Assembly: GCF_011634775.1 (NCBI RefSeq)
Contig: NZ_JAALXT010000008.1
Span: 124,001 to 188,000 of the forward strand
Source: Thalassoroseus pseudoceratinae
Lineage (GTDB): Bacteria > Planctomycetota > Planctomycetia > Planctomycetales > Planctomycetaceae
DNA length: 64,000 bases
Direction of reading: 5' to 3'
Shown here: one piece after another, positions 45,891 through 55,900 of the stretch
How positions within the stretch are numbered: position 1 is the stretch's first letter
Layout: each line of letters starts with the position of its first letter
The notes under the pieces: generated by a model
Database searches by the model: none
The model's input: the letters and a program-made list of their open reading frames with translations, nothing else
What the model was told of the DNA's origin: nothing
Translations under genes and position numbers: made by a program

Positions 45891-46489
45891 ATCTTCTCGA
45901 TCAACAAGATGACCGTTCTCGTCCGATTCCCAATGCAGCTCATGGCACGAGCAGGAGCACATCCTCGCGAGCGAAAGCCGATCCTCACTCTCTATCGGAC
46001 CGACTCTTACGTTTTATCCAAGAGCGGGGCACTCGTGGAGCAACTGACGCCGAGATTCAAGACGCCTTGGAGTTAGATGGAAACAGTGAACAGCCGTGCC
46101 GAGTCGACTTGGAGAAACGTGGCTATATTTTCGATTCAGGCCGAACTCGAAAAACCCAATCCGGCCGCTCAGCTACGATTTGGGTTACAGCCGAATTTCG
46201 CGCAACGCGAGAACCTGCCCAGCCATCCCTCCGAGCGAACGGCCCGCCCGCTTTGTCGATGCCGAAACGAATGCAAGAAAGTATCGCAGACCGGGAATCA
46301 GAAAGATTGCTGGGACCTGAACTGGACGCAATGTCGATCGAAGAGATTGAAAACTTGGCTGCTGCCGTCATTCCCGCTTGGCCATCCGCTTTCGGCAGGC
46401 AGTGGACGCCCGAATCTATCAGAAAGGATTCTGTCGGCCGCAAATTACTTCTGTTGCAGTTCCGCCGACAACGGGGACAGGTTCGATGA
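45887..46489 (+). CDS. Winged-helix protein, possible helicase-loader partner
   Basis: A 200-residue protein from ATG 45887 (GAAGGAG upstream), overlapping the initiator stop. LSDRLLRFIQERGTRGATDAEIQDALELDGNSEQPCRVDLEKRGYIFDSG is a winged-helix domain (about residues 33-85). A Pro/Arg/Ala linker and a C-terminal PELDAMSIEEIENLAAAVIPAW...VGRKLLLLQF segment follow. By position it could serve like lambda P, but no AAA+ or helicase motif is present, so this is speculative. Confidence 0.55.
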   Translation: MNLLDQQDDRSRPIPNAAHGTSRSTSSRAKADPHSLSDRLLRFIQERGTRGATDAEIQDALELDGNSEQPCRVDLEKRGYIFDSGRTRKTQSGRSATIWVTAEFRATREPAQPSLRANGPPALSMPKRMQESIADRESERLLGPELDAMSIEEIENLAAAVIPAWPSAFGRQWTPESIRKDSVGRKLLLLQFRRQRGQVR

Positions 46490-46536
46490 GGTCATCAAGT
46501 CCGCGTGGTCCGCCCGCTTCAATTTGTCAACCGATG

Positions 46537-46800
46537 CTACAAATCCTGCCAACCCATCTGTGCCGCGATTGTCGCCGCGGCCTTATATTTGCGTTGCACC
46601 GTATTCTTGTGTAGCTGAATGCTTCGAGCGATGGAACACCACGACTGATGCGTGATTGTTCGCAGCACGAAAATCGAAAAGAGCTGATCCCCATTCTCCC
46701 CGATCGCCCGAGCTTCACGACGAAACTCGACTTGGAACTGATCGAGCCAGCCGTCACGTCCTGTGACACGTTCTTCGCACGATTGCGTGATAAGACTCAT
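46537..46800 (-). CDS. Small helix-turn-helix protein
   Basis: An 87-residue frame from ATG 46800 on the minus strand. SIARSIQLHKNTVQRKYKAAATIAAQMGWQDL at the end is a sigma-region-4 or phage-like HTH. The sequence LDQFQVEFRREARAIGENGDQLFSIFVLRTITHQSW precedes it. Overlaps a 43-codon plus-strand frame (46486-46617) that has no motif; this minus-strand frame is preferred. Likely a small regulator at the edge of the second element. Confidence 0.45.
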   Translation of the reverse strand: MSLITQSCEERVTGRDGWLDQFQVEFRREARAIGENGDQLFSIFVLRTITHQSWCSIARSIQLHKNTVQRKYKAAATIAAQMGWQDL

Positions 46801-47269
46801 GAGTCCACCAGTGGAAGTGATCGGCTATGAGGATACTGGAATGTGGTCAGATTTTTCTGTTCCGCGTAATGAACTTTCAAGGAATTGTAATGTGCACACC
46901 AATTTGCGGGAATGCTGATCCGCGGCATCCAAAGAATGCCGGACCCCGCAGTCCATGAAAGATAATCTTGCCGGGTTAGTGAAACCTCATTCCCGCGACA
47001 GGAGCAGGAATGGAGCGAAAACTCATTTGCGAACACGTGCTGCCTCTATTGCCGGCTTACTCACAAATGCCGAGGTCGAAAGGTACTACTTTCTGAATCG
47101 AAATCGGTTCGCCCAGCCGTGGGAGTCGAGGTATGCAACTGACTTTATTTATCGCGTACGCGTACCGAAAGTTTTGCAGTTGCGGCAGAGTTGTTCAATT
47201 CTTGGGTAGAAATGCCCTTCAAAAAAATCCAGGCAACTGAGCCTGTCAAGTTACTCGCATAGGCGGGGC
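46801..47269. other. Intergenic, contains a terminator for the DUF2071 gene
   Basis: 469 bases with no gene seen. It may hold the right border of the second element, which I could not recognise. GCGTACGC (47155-47162) is a short palindrome of unknown meaning. Confidence 0.4.
47220..47247 (-). terminator. Rho-independent terminator of the DUF2071 gene
   Basis: On the minus strand CAGGC-TCAGTT-GCCTG is followed by GA and seven T residues, 22 nt after the DUF2071 stop. Stem of 5 bp only. Confidence 0.6.
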
Positions 47270-48082
47270 TTATTGCTCGCAAGAATCAGAGTTTCCGCAA
47301 TCGGATAGTATCGATCGTTTATTCAAATCCGCCTTGATTGGCGTGACTCCAAAATAATGTGGGATCTCGGTCATCGTGATCGCATGATCTGCGGCAAGTC
47401 TATCGAGACCAAGTGATTCGAGAAACTGGTTCTTATGTGAGATGCATTTGCAAACGCGTGTTTCCCAGGGATCATGCGTCTCCGGCAACAGCTTGAGATG
47501 CTGTTGTCCGTTTTTCCACTCCCCACCAAACGACACGCCCAAAAGGAATCGATCGGCTTCCGATGCGCTGCTGAACTGGGAGTCGGGGACTATTCGCTCG
47601 GAACAGCTTGCCTTCGGTATCTCCGCATCGAACAAAAGTTTGCCGCGATGATTCATCTGGATTCGCCAATCGGCATCGTCCTCCGAAAAGTCGATTTGAC
47701 GCGTCTTGAATCCGACACCGGTAAGTAGCGAGCCGAACGTACTCAATAACGGACGATTAATGTTCGGTTGCAGTACGAGAACTGCCTCGCGCAGCTTACC
47801 ATCGGGAAACGGAAGTCGTGCCCGCGTCCGATGGATCAAGTAATTGAAACCCATCCCCATCCATCGCGGGAGAAAACTGGGCCGCATGTCATCCATTCGA
47901 ACAAAGCAGGCCGAGACCCACGCGCAATCGTTGTGTGTCACGCATTCCGCTCCCGGCGGAAGATAATCCGCGAGGATGTGCGGGTCGACTGGATAGCTGA
48001 TGAGAAAACGTCGAAACACAGTTCCGACCATATGCAATCCAGAGAGTCGAGCTGTCGGAGCAAGATCGAAGGGCACACTCAT
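47270..48082 (-). CDS. DUF2071/YqjF-like protein
   Basis: A 270-residue protein from ATG 48082. VGTVFRRFLISYPVDPHILADYLPPGAECVTHNDCAWVSACFVRMDDMRPSFLPRWMGMGFNYLIHRTRAR (in parts) matches DUF2071, an acetoacetate-decarboxylase-like beta fold; the family's role is unknown. Later blocks include NRPLLSTFGSLLTGVGF and HKNQFLESLGLDRL. The reading frame continues upstream to 48229 but without a good start. It lies on the same strand just downstream of the kinase gene (57-bp gap). Confidence 0.65.
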   Translation of the reverse strand: MSVPFDLAPTARLSGLHMVGTVFRRFLISYPVDPHILADYLPPGAECVTHNDCAWVSACFVRMDDMRPSFLPRWMGMGFNYLIHRTRARLPFPDGKLREAVLVLQPNINRPLLSTFGSLLTGVGFKTRQIDFSEDDADWRIQMNHRGKLLFDAEIPKASCSERIVPDSQFSSASEADRFLLGVSFGGEWKNGQQHLKLLPETHDPWETRVCKCISHKNQFLESLGLDRLAADHAITMTEIPHYFGVTPIKADLNKRSILSDCGNSDSCEQ

Positions 48083-48138
48083 TGAAGGATCGCAATTCTG
48101 GTCAGAGAGTATTCGAAGGCCTGTTCGATAATATTCAT

Positions 48139-51100
48139 CTACGGTTGGGTGGCCGCGGCATAACTTGCTTCCGCTCTTGCGAGTCGCTGTTGATAAATTT
48201 TGTTGTCCGGGCTTTGCTTGACAAGCCACCGCAAATGGAATCGGGCCGCAAACCAGTCTTTATCTTTTTCGGCAATTGCGGCGTCTTGTTCGTGATAGAT
48301 CGGATCCCATACAATGCGACGGGCTGCGTCTTCGAGCCATGGGTTATTTGTTGACGAACCGGCATCCCAGACTACCAATTTCTTGTCTTCGCTGCCAGAC
48401 AACATCCGCCGGCCGTCTGGGCTGAATGCAACACTTAATACGCTTGAAGTATGTCCACGAAGTGTGAGCAATTCCTCACCGCTAGGGATATCCCAAACTT
48501 TAACTGTCTGGTCATGGCTGCCCGATAGAATTCGACGAGAATCCTGACTGAAAGCAACGCTAGAGACGGGTCTATCGTGTCCACGGAGTACGAGCTTCTG
48601 TTTTCCACTCGTAGCGTCCCAGATTCGAACGCTATAGTCCGTTATCCCCGCGACGACTTTAAATGGATCCCCCATACACCCCGAAGCGATCCACTGACTA
48701 TCTGGACTAATTGCTACACTCGTAACGTAGCCATCATGCCCCCGGAGTGTGAGTAAATCTTCTCCTGTGTCTGCATCCCAGACTTTTGATATTTGATCGA
48801 AGCCGCCAGAAACAATACGGCGGGAATCAGGGCTAAAAGCAACGCTACTCACGATACTGGAATGCCCACGGAGCGTGAGTAACTCTTCGCCACTCGTGGC
48901 ATCCCAGACCTTGACAGTTTTGTCACGACTTCCCGAAACAATCCGATGTCCATCTGGGCTAAACGCCACACTGTTAACGAAGTCCTGATGTCCAAGGAGC
49001 GTGAGCAACTCCTCACCGCTAAATGCATCCCAGACTTTCACAGATTTGTCAAAGCTCCCAGTGACAATGCGTCTCCCATCTGAGCTGAAAGCTACGCTGC
49101 AAGCAGAACGGTGATGTCCACGGAGTATGATCAATTCCTCACCACTGACGGCGTTCCAGACTTTTATCGTGTCGTCTGGACTTGCGGAGACAATCCTTTG
49201 ACCGTTTGGGCTGAACGCGACACTACTAACACGTTCGGTATGCCCAGCAAGCTTGAGTAACTCCTCACCGTGAGCAGAGTCCCAGACTTTCACGTTGTTG
49301 CTTCCGGATAGGATTCTTCTTCCGTCCGGGCTATAGTCCACGCTGCCAACACTTTCGGTGTGCCCACGAAGCACGCGTAATTCCTCTCCACTCGCAACGT
49401 CCCACACTCTCAAAGTCTCGTCGTGACTTCCCGTGACGACTTGTCTTCCGTTCGGGTGGAAAGCAACATCAATAATAGCGTGGGAGTGACCGTGGATTGT
49501 CTTTAACTCTTCGCCATTGAAGGCGTTCCAGATTTTCAAACTTCGATCTCCACTTCCCGAAACGATACGATTTCCATCTGGGCTGAACGCGACGCCGAAG
49601 ATTTTATCGGAATGGCCGGACATCGTTAGCAATTCGTCACCACTAGCTACATCCCAGACTTTCACATTCGCATTCCGACTTCCGACGCCGGCAACCACTC
49701 GCTGGCCGTCCGGGCTAAAGGCAACGCTGGACACTTGATTGAAGTCCCCACGAAGTATGTGCAAGTTTTCTCCGGTCACGGCGTCCCAGATCCTTAGCGT
49801 CTGGTCGCTGCCACCATTTCCTGAAGCAATTCGCCGTCCATCTGGGCAAATAGCGACGCAAGAGACAACAAAGGTATGACCGCGGAGTGTGAGAAGCTCG
49901 TCCCCACTGCTTGAATCCCAGACTTTCACCGTCTGGTCATTACTTCCAGAAACGATCCTTCGACCATCGTTGCTAAAAGCAACACATGTCACGCCATCGT
50001 CATGCCCTTTAAGGTCGAGCAGTTTCTTCCCGCTACTTGCGTCCCAGACATTCACCTGCCCGTCTCCACTCCCGGAAATGAATCGCTGGCCAGCAGGGCC
50101 AAAGGCTACAGGGCCCTGATGCCCAATTAATGTTAGCGGTGTACCTTCGGCGCGGCTCATCAAGTATCGCGTCTCCCAATGTCTTTGTTCCGGCGGAATG
50201 ACACTTAAGACTTCTTGCGCAATGTCGTAGCGATTGGCCTCAATTTCGCCACTAGCTCGGGCAAGGTTAGCTCGGTAGAGCTGAAACGTTGCTCGGTCCC
50301 GAGCCGCAACCGCCTGTTTCCGCTGAATCTCGCCTTGCAACGCGTCGAAGTAGGCGAGGATCTCAGCTCCGGACGCGCGTCGACGTTGAGCTGCTTCGTT
50401 TTCTCGAGCTTTGGACTCGTCTTGTTTCAGCTTGGCCTGGTAGGCCGCGGTGATCGGGCCACCAATGGCTAGAGCGAGCAGAACGAGCGTCAGGACCGAA
50501 GTAAGGGTAGCTATTCCCGGGTTCCGACGGCACCACCGCCGAGCGCGTTCGAACTTGCTGACCGGTCGAGCCTGAATCGGTCGCCCCCCCAGAAAACGTT
50601 GCAAGTCGTCCGCTAATGCTGCTGCCGATGGATATCTCTGATTCGGCTCCTTCTGTAAGCACTTCAGACAGATCGTGTCCAGGTCTTTCGAATACTCGGT
50701 ATCGCGACCGGAATGCATCTGCGATGGCGGTGACGGTGCTTCCTCCTTGACCTTCCGTAAGACTTCAAACAGCTCGCCGGTAAACGGTGGCTGACCGGCC
50801 AGTAGGTGATACAGCGTCGCGCCCAAGGAATAGACATCACTGGCAACGGTGACCCCGGCGGCGTCCTCCGCCTGTTCGGGAGACATATACTGCGGAGTTC
50901 CGATTCCCACACCCGTCAGCGTCATGCCCCGTTCCTCGGCGAGTTTGGCCAAACCAAAATCCGCGACCAACGCCCGGCCGGTGTCGTCTTCGATCAGCAC
51001 GTTGTCCGGCTTGAGATCACGATGCAAAACGCCGTGCTGATGAGCGGCATGCACACCGGTGGCCACGTCCCGAATAATGGCAGCCGCCCGTTGGCTCTCC

Positions 51101-51876
51101 TCCGGCCCCGATTGAACGAGTGACTTCAGGCTTCGGCCCTCGACATGCCGCATCGCATAATACGGTTGGCCCTCGACCTCACCCACATCGTACACGGTCA
51201 CCAGATTGTCGTGATGCAGTCGGGCTGCCGCGTTCGCCTCGACCCGAAACCGCTCGACCGCTTCCTTTCGACCTGGGTCATCTTGAGCTCCAAAGCGGTC
51301 GGCCCGAATGACCTTCAGGGCCACGAGACGACCACCCGCGTTGAGTTGCTTGGCTTTGTAGACGACGCCCATTCCGCCGCGGCCTAACTCCTCCAGAACT
51401 TCGTAGTCGCCAAAACACTCCGACTGCAGCAGTTCACCGGCGCCCGGTTCGATCCCGGAATCCGGTGTGACAGTCGGTGCAAAAGCTGCGTTTGGGGAGA
51501 CGAACGTGGAGTCCGCTTCAGACCGAGAGACATCGGGAGTTTCCAACGGTGTCGAGCGATTGACCGTCGACACCCGCTTCGCGGCAAACGTTTCTCGAAC
51601 AACGTCCACGTACTCCGGATAGCGTTGTTCGTAGTCATCCACCGACACGGCTTCACCCACACGCTGTCGATGCTCGATCTCCACCGACAGCAGCAGAGCC
51701 AGCATTTCTCCTCGGAAAGGTGGTTCAACGCTGGCGAGTATTTCGTCGAGCGAACCGGCCGTCCCATTGGCCAACTTTTCGCCGAACTGAATACAGGCTT
51801 CCTCGAACAGCATCCGTCGATCCAGGGAACCATCACCGAAATCGGCATTTTCACGATTCGCAGGCAGCTCGGTCAT
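48139..51876 (-). CDS. Membrane Ser/Thr protein kinase with 14 WD40 repeats
   Basis: A 1245-residue protein. An N-terminal helical stretch (about residues 1-150) with RMLFEEACIQFGEKL precedes the kinase domain (about 160-430): ELGRGGMGVVYKAKQ (P-loop), HRDLKPDNVLI (catalytic loop), DFGLAK and GTPQYMSPEQ; the catalytic Asp and Lys are present. One membrane helix (TSVLTLVLLALAIGGPITAAY, about 460) follows. Fourteen WD40 repeats (about 580-1175) end with conserved VWD motifs, fitting two seven-bladed propellers. A helical tail (DWFAARFHLRWLVKQSPDN) closes it. The kinase faces the cytoplasm; the propellers lie on the other side and may bind ligands or partners. It is encoded downstream of the sigma factor on the same strand. 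Many repeats have near-identical DNA. Confidence 0.93.
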   Translation of the reverse strand: MTELPANRENADFGDGSLDRRMLFEEACIQFGEKLANGTAGSLDEILASVEPPFRGEMLALLLSVEIEHRQRVGEAVSVDDYEQRYPEYVDVVRETFAAKRVSTVNRSTPLETPDVSRSEADSTFVSPNAAFAPTVTPDSGIEPGAGELLQSECFGDYEVLEELGRGGMGVVYKAKQLNAGGRLVALKVIRADRFGAQDDPGRKEAVERFRVEANAAARLHHDNLVTVYDVGEVEGQPYYAMRHVEGRSLKSLVQSGPEESQRAAAIIRDVATGVHAAHQHGVLHRDLKPDNVLIEDDTGRALVADFGLAKLAEERGMTLTGVGIGTPQYMSPEQAEDAAGVTVASDVYSLGATLYHLLAGQPPFTGELFEVLRKVKEEAPSPPSQMHSGRDTEYSKDLDTICLKCLQKEPNQRYPSAAALADDLQRFLGGRPIQARPVSKFERARRWCRRNPGIATLTSVLTLVLLALAIGGPITAAYQAKLKQDESKARENEAAQRRRASGAEILAYFDALQGEIQRKQAVAARDRATFQLYRANLARASGEIEANRYDIAQEVLSVIPPEQRHWETRYLMSRAEGTPLTLIGHQGPVAFGPAGQRFISGSGDGQVNVWDASSGKKLLDLKGHDDGVTCVAFSNDGRRIVSGSNDQTVKVWDSSSGDELLTLRGHTFVVSCVAICPDGRRIASGNGGSDQTLRIWDAVTGENLHILRGDFNQVSSVAFSPDGQRVVAGVGSRNANVKVWDVASGDELLTMSGHSDKIFGVAFSPDGNRIVSGSGDRSLKIWNAFNGEELKTIHGHSHAIIDVAFHPNGRQVVTGSHDETLRVWDVASGEELRVLRGHTESVGSVDYSPDGRRILSGSNNVKVWDSAHGEELLKLAGHTERVSSVAFSPNGQRIVSASPDDTIKVWNAVSGEELIILRGHHRSACSVAFSSDGRRIVTGSFDKSVKVWDAFSGEELLTLLGHQDFVNSVAFSPDGHRIVSGSRDKTVKVWDATSGEELLTLRGHSSIVSSVAFSPDSRRIVSGGFDQISKVWDADTGEDLLTLRGHDGYVTSVAISPDSQWIASGCMGDPFKVVAGITDYSVRIWDATSGKQKLVLRGHDRPVSSVAFSQDSRRILSGSHDQTVKVWDIPSGEELLTLRGHTSSVLSVAFSPDGRRMLSGSEDKKLVVWDAGSSTNNPWLEDAARRIVWDPIYHEQDAAIAEKDKDWFAARFHLRWLVKQSPDNKIYQQRLARAEASYAAATQP

Positions 51877-52075
51877 GGGACTCCCAGAGATTGATCGCTG
51901 TCGGGTGGGTTGCAACTGGGAACGACCAACAACAACACGTCATGCAGTTTGCAAAAAGAACCCGAGGCAGAAATGGCCAATGAATGCCCTATTAAGGTCA
52001 CCAGTACACACCAATTACAACCGATTAGCTCAAATTGCATTGCTAAATGCTTATTGGGGCTCGCGGTGATACATC

Positions 52076-52702
52076 TCAAATCGCTTGACCATCCTCTTCG
52101 AATAACGGCCGAATGATATCCTTCAGGATGCGTCCACCGAACTCGGACGCTTTTTCACCAATACCGAGTTCGTCGGCAATCTGTCGATACGTTTGTCCGC
52201 AAAGACGCAGGGCCAGGATCGCCTTGAGTCGGTCGGCTTGTTCCTCGCTCCGACTCCGTTCTTCGATTCTTGCGCAGATTTGTTGGCAGGTGTCTTGAAA
52301 AACGAAATGATCATGGGACTGGTTTGCGGTGTCGTCGCTGATGTCCGTCGGCAGGACTGCTGCAGATCGCTTCTTCAATCGATTCTTCGTCAGATTCTCC
52401 ATGGTTCGCCAGAGGTAACCGGCAAAGTCGTCCCGGTTCATGTCTTCGAACCGCTGCGGCTGTCGACGCGCAAAGTCCTGAATCCGCAAGAACGCGGAAT
52501 CATACACGCTTTCAGCCGACGCGACTGACTGGGGGACATCGCGTCGCTGAAGATGGGATTCAAACGCGCGAACCATCTGCCGTTGGAAATGTTCCCAGAT
52601 GCGACCGACTGCGTCTGGATCGTCGGGAATCCGCTTCAAAATGGTTGTGAGACCGGCATCCAGCGGAGGCTCGTTCGACTGCATGGGCTGATCAGGGGCC
52701 AT
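52076..52702 (-). CDS. ECF-like sigma factor associated with the kinase
   Basis: A 208-residue protein. Region 2-like: VYDSAFLRIQDFARRQPQRFEDMNRDDFAGYLWRTMENLTKNRLKKR; region 4-like: LRLCGQTYRQIADELGIGEKASEFGGRILKDIIRP with helix-turn-helix. It is the sigma type typically found beside planctomycete Ser/Thr kinases with similar layout. It precedes the kinase gene by about 200 bp on the same strand and diverges from the giant LEPR gene (278-bp gap), which may be its target. No anti-sigma gene is adjacent; the kinase may take that part. Confidence 0.8.
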   Translation of the reverse strand: MAPDQPMQSNEPPLDAGLTTILKRIPDDPDAVGRIWEHFQRQMVRAFESHLQRRDVPQSVASAESVYDSAFLRIQDFARRQPQRFEDMNRDDFAGYLWRTMENLTKNRLKKRSAAVLPTDISDDTANQSHDHFVFQDTCQQICARIEERSRSEEQADRLKAILALRLCGQTYRQIADELGIGEKASEFGGRILKDIIRPLFEEDGQAI

Positions 52703-52979
52703 TCAAGTCTCCGTTTTCTACAAGTCTTCGGTCAATCCACAAATTCTTGGAGGGAAAACCTGCGGAACGTTGTGGAACCTTTCGAAGCCACATCGTTCGC
52801 ACGAGTCATCCCATTTTCCAGCGTCTGTCACGTTTTCGCAATGAGTCCATCATCCAGTTCCGGGAGAGGGGCGAAGGCTCAGCATGAAATCGGACTCGAA
52901 AATTTTGTCGCGAATCCAGCAATTCCGTGATCTTCAACGTGAAGCCATCGAGGCTTTCCAGAACAAAAAGGACCAAATC

Positions 52980-55900
52980 ATGCAAATCACCGACTGGTTA
53001 GCCGACCTCAGAGCAACGATACTCCGGCCAGGTTTTCGATGGCAAAGAAGCAGACCTTTGAAGCGACGTCGCCGAGCGCGTCACGTTTTCGTCGAGTCTG
53101 CTGAGGTACTCGAATGTCGGACGCTGTTATCCGGGGTGACGGCGTCAGCAGTAGAGAGCTTGAATCAACTCGAAATTGGCGAAGAAGTCGATGGGCGGAT
53201 TTCTTCGTATGGCGAAGTTGACCGATACCGCGTCAACCTGACTGCGGGACAAACCTACGTGTTCCAGACTGAAGCCGGCGTGAATGTGGACTTGAAACTC
53301 CGTCTGTTCGAACCGGATGGATCACTGATCATCGAAGACCGCAACGGTGGACCGAATCTATCATCGCGAATCGAGTGGACGCCTGAAGAGTCCGGTGACT
53401 TCGAACTTGCTGTCACGGGAGCAGGTTACTTTAACACCGGAAGTTATGAGTTACTTGCCTCCGAAGTTGATCCGTCAACCTTGACTGGCATGGATCGTTT
53501 TCCCGATGCTCGATCATTAGCGATCGGAGCTATCGACTATGCGACGCTTGGCTTTGGTTCGGCGCAGCGTGTGTATCAGCTGGAAACGACTTCCGGCGAC
53601 TCCTATTCAATTTCTGTGAAGCCACAGCCTTCCTACTTTGGTACTTCATTCTTGGGGGTTTCGCTAACTCTGTACGCGGCCAACGGAAAGTCTGTCTTGG
53701 CGATCGACGAAGGAAATGCTGTCGGAGAACTCGCGGAAATTGATTTTGTAGCGACAGCCTCGGAGCCAGTCTATCTGGTCGTGAGACCGACCCAGGGCTT
53801 CGGAGCGGCGACCGTGACGGTCAATGAACTCGAAATCGGCCGAGAGATCCAAGGACGAATTTCAGCTGGTGAAGTTGACCGATACCGTGTCAATCTGACA
53901 TCCGGGAGAACCTATGTTTTCCAGACGGAAGCAAATGCAAATGTTGATTTGTCACTTCAGCTGTTCGATTCAGAAGGGTCGCTGGTTGTTGAGGACCACG
54001 ACGGTGGACGAGGTCTTTCCCCGCGTATTGAATGGACCGCTCAAGAGTCAGGCGAATACGAGCTTGCTGTTAAAGGTGCAAGCTATTTTCACATTGGAGA
54101 CTACGCGTTGCTTGCCTCCGATGTCGATCCGTTAACTCTTACGGGTAGAGATCGATTTCCCGATGCTCGATTACTGTCCGTCGATTCGACCGAACTTGCT
54201 TCGCTCAGTTTTGGTTCGGAGCTACTTGTGTATCAGCTGGATACAGCTTCTGGTGACTCCTACGCAATTTCTGTGAAGCCACAACCTTCCTTATTCGGGC
54301 CTTCGTCCTTGGGAGTTTCGCTGACTTTGTACACTGCCGATGGAAAGTCCGTCTTGGTAACTAACGAAGGAAATGCTATCGGGGAGACCGCGAGGATCGA
54401 CTTCAAGGCGACGACATCTGAGCCCGTCTATTTAGCCGTAGCCCCGGCACAGGGTTACGGAAAAGTGACCATTAACGCTGAGTTACTGGATGTGGTTGTT
54501 GAAGACCAGAATTTGGCCGGAGCAGCAGCTGAACAACTTGTGGGTGGTCTCACGGCCATACGCGACGTCCTGACAAAATACATTGAGAATAAGCAAGACA
54601 GCTATTCCTCGGAAGCAGAATCCCTTCGAGTCTCCGCGTTGACGGCACTTAGTCGAGAAGCAGAAACGCTGATCGAGTCGATCAAACTTGAAAATGTTAA
54701 TACTAGCGCCGACTTGCGAGCTGCTCTCGAAACTGCCGGTCTTTCAGTTGACTCGTTGGCGAATGACCAGCAACTCGCCAAAATCTTCCTTTCAGGCGAA
54801 GGAGTTTTGGTCGAGGTCGGCTACTCGAATGTCGTCGACATTGCGGAAGATGAAATGGGTTTTCGCAAAAACATTCTCCCAAGTATCGATAACCTGCCTG
54901 CGATCAACTTTCCGCAAGACATGTTGGGCACAGGCGAGTTCCGTGTCGATTTGCGTTTTGGACTTGATGCAGATGGTTGGTACATGCTTCCCGGAACCGT
55001 CCTGGACGGAATCATAGCTGCGTCATCCGCAACAAAAACTAGCCGGGACGATTCAGCCAGTAGTGCAGATTTCCAAATGCAGACCGAATCCAGACTCTCA
55101 CTGACAACCGTCAGAGGCGACGGACGAGTCCGCCTAGAAGATCTCGGAACAACGATAGACGCTCTTACAATCGAGATTGAAGGTCATTCAGAAATTGATC
55201 TCACAACCGAGCTTAGATTGCCCGGTCTAGATCCCATCAATGCTCGTGGCAATTGGGTTTGGACGCTCGATGCCCACAACGGCTATGAACTAAAATCAGA
55301 GCATTCAGGGTTTGACGACGCTGGACTGCTCGACTCCCTTACTGTCGCGATTATGGACGGTATTCATCAGTTCGGCTCATCCGCTCAAGTGCTCGCGGAT
55401 CGATTGAATGCACTTGACTTTATTGATGCAGACTCATCAAGCACGATAACCAATGGGCTCACAAGGCAATTCTCACTCGGCGATGCAGAGACTTCAATTG
55501 AGGTACTGCAGTCTATTGGATTTACCGTGCAGTCGGCAATTAGTTCGTTCGATCTCTTCGCTTACAGCTTCAACGGTGGTGTGCTTCCACAAGACTTGTT
55601 GGTCCTTCAACATCAAGGCAACCGGACTCAGCAGCTAACCTTTGAGGCAGACGACACGACATCCTTTGGTGTGAACAACTCATCAATCGAAGCTAGCATA
55701 TCAGGAAATATCGAGGGAGATGCAGACACCACGACCGATCTCCGATTCGGGCTCGAAAGTTCTGGTCAGTTCTTCGTGCAGGAAGGTGGACGAGTGGGTG
55801 TCAATGTCGCTGCCAGCGGGAATCTGGATGGTCAAGCGAAATCCGGAAAATCGATTTCTGGATCTTTGGCCGCTGAAGGTGAACTGGCTGCTGATGTCGT

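Larger units (their letters stand above)
41192..46800. mobile_element. Second integrative element (right end undefined)
   Basis: Directly after attR comes a second tyrosine recombinase reading rightward, then small DNA-binding proteins, a DUF1580-like protein, a lambda O-like replication initiator with internal iterons and a winged-helix partner, all on the plus strand, and a small minus-strand HTH gene. No third copy of the 43-bp tRNA repeat was seen up to 48 kb. The end given is the edge of the last phage-like gene, an inference. Confidence 0.5.

Noticed and set aside
46486-46617. 43-codon frame overlapping the winged-helix gene stop (ATGA)
   Set aside because: No motif, and the opposite frame encodes a recognisable HTH.
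48360-50130. CRISPR-like or satellite repeat array
   Set aside because: The regular repeats are WD40 codons of the kinase, in frame, and of about 120-130 bp without spacers.
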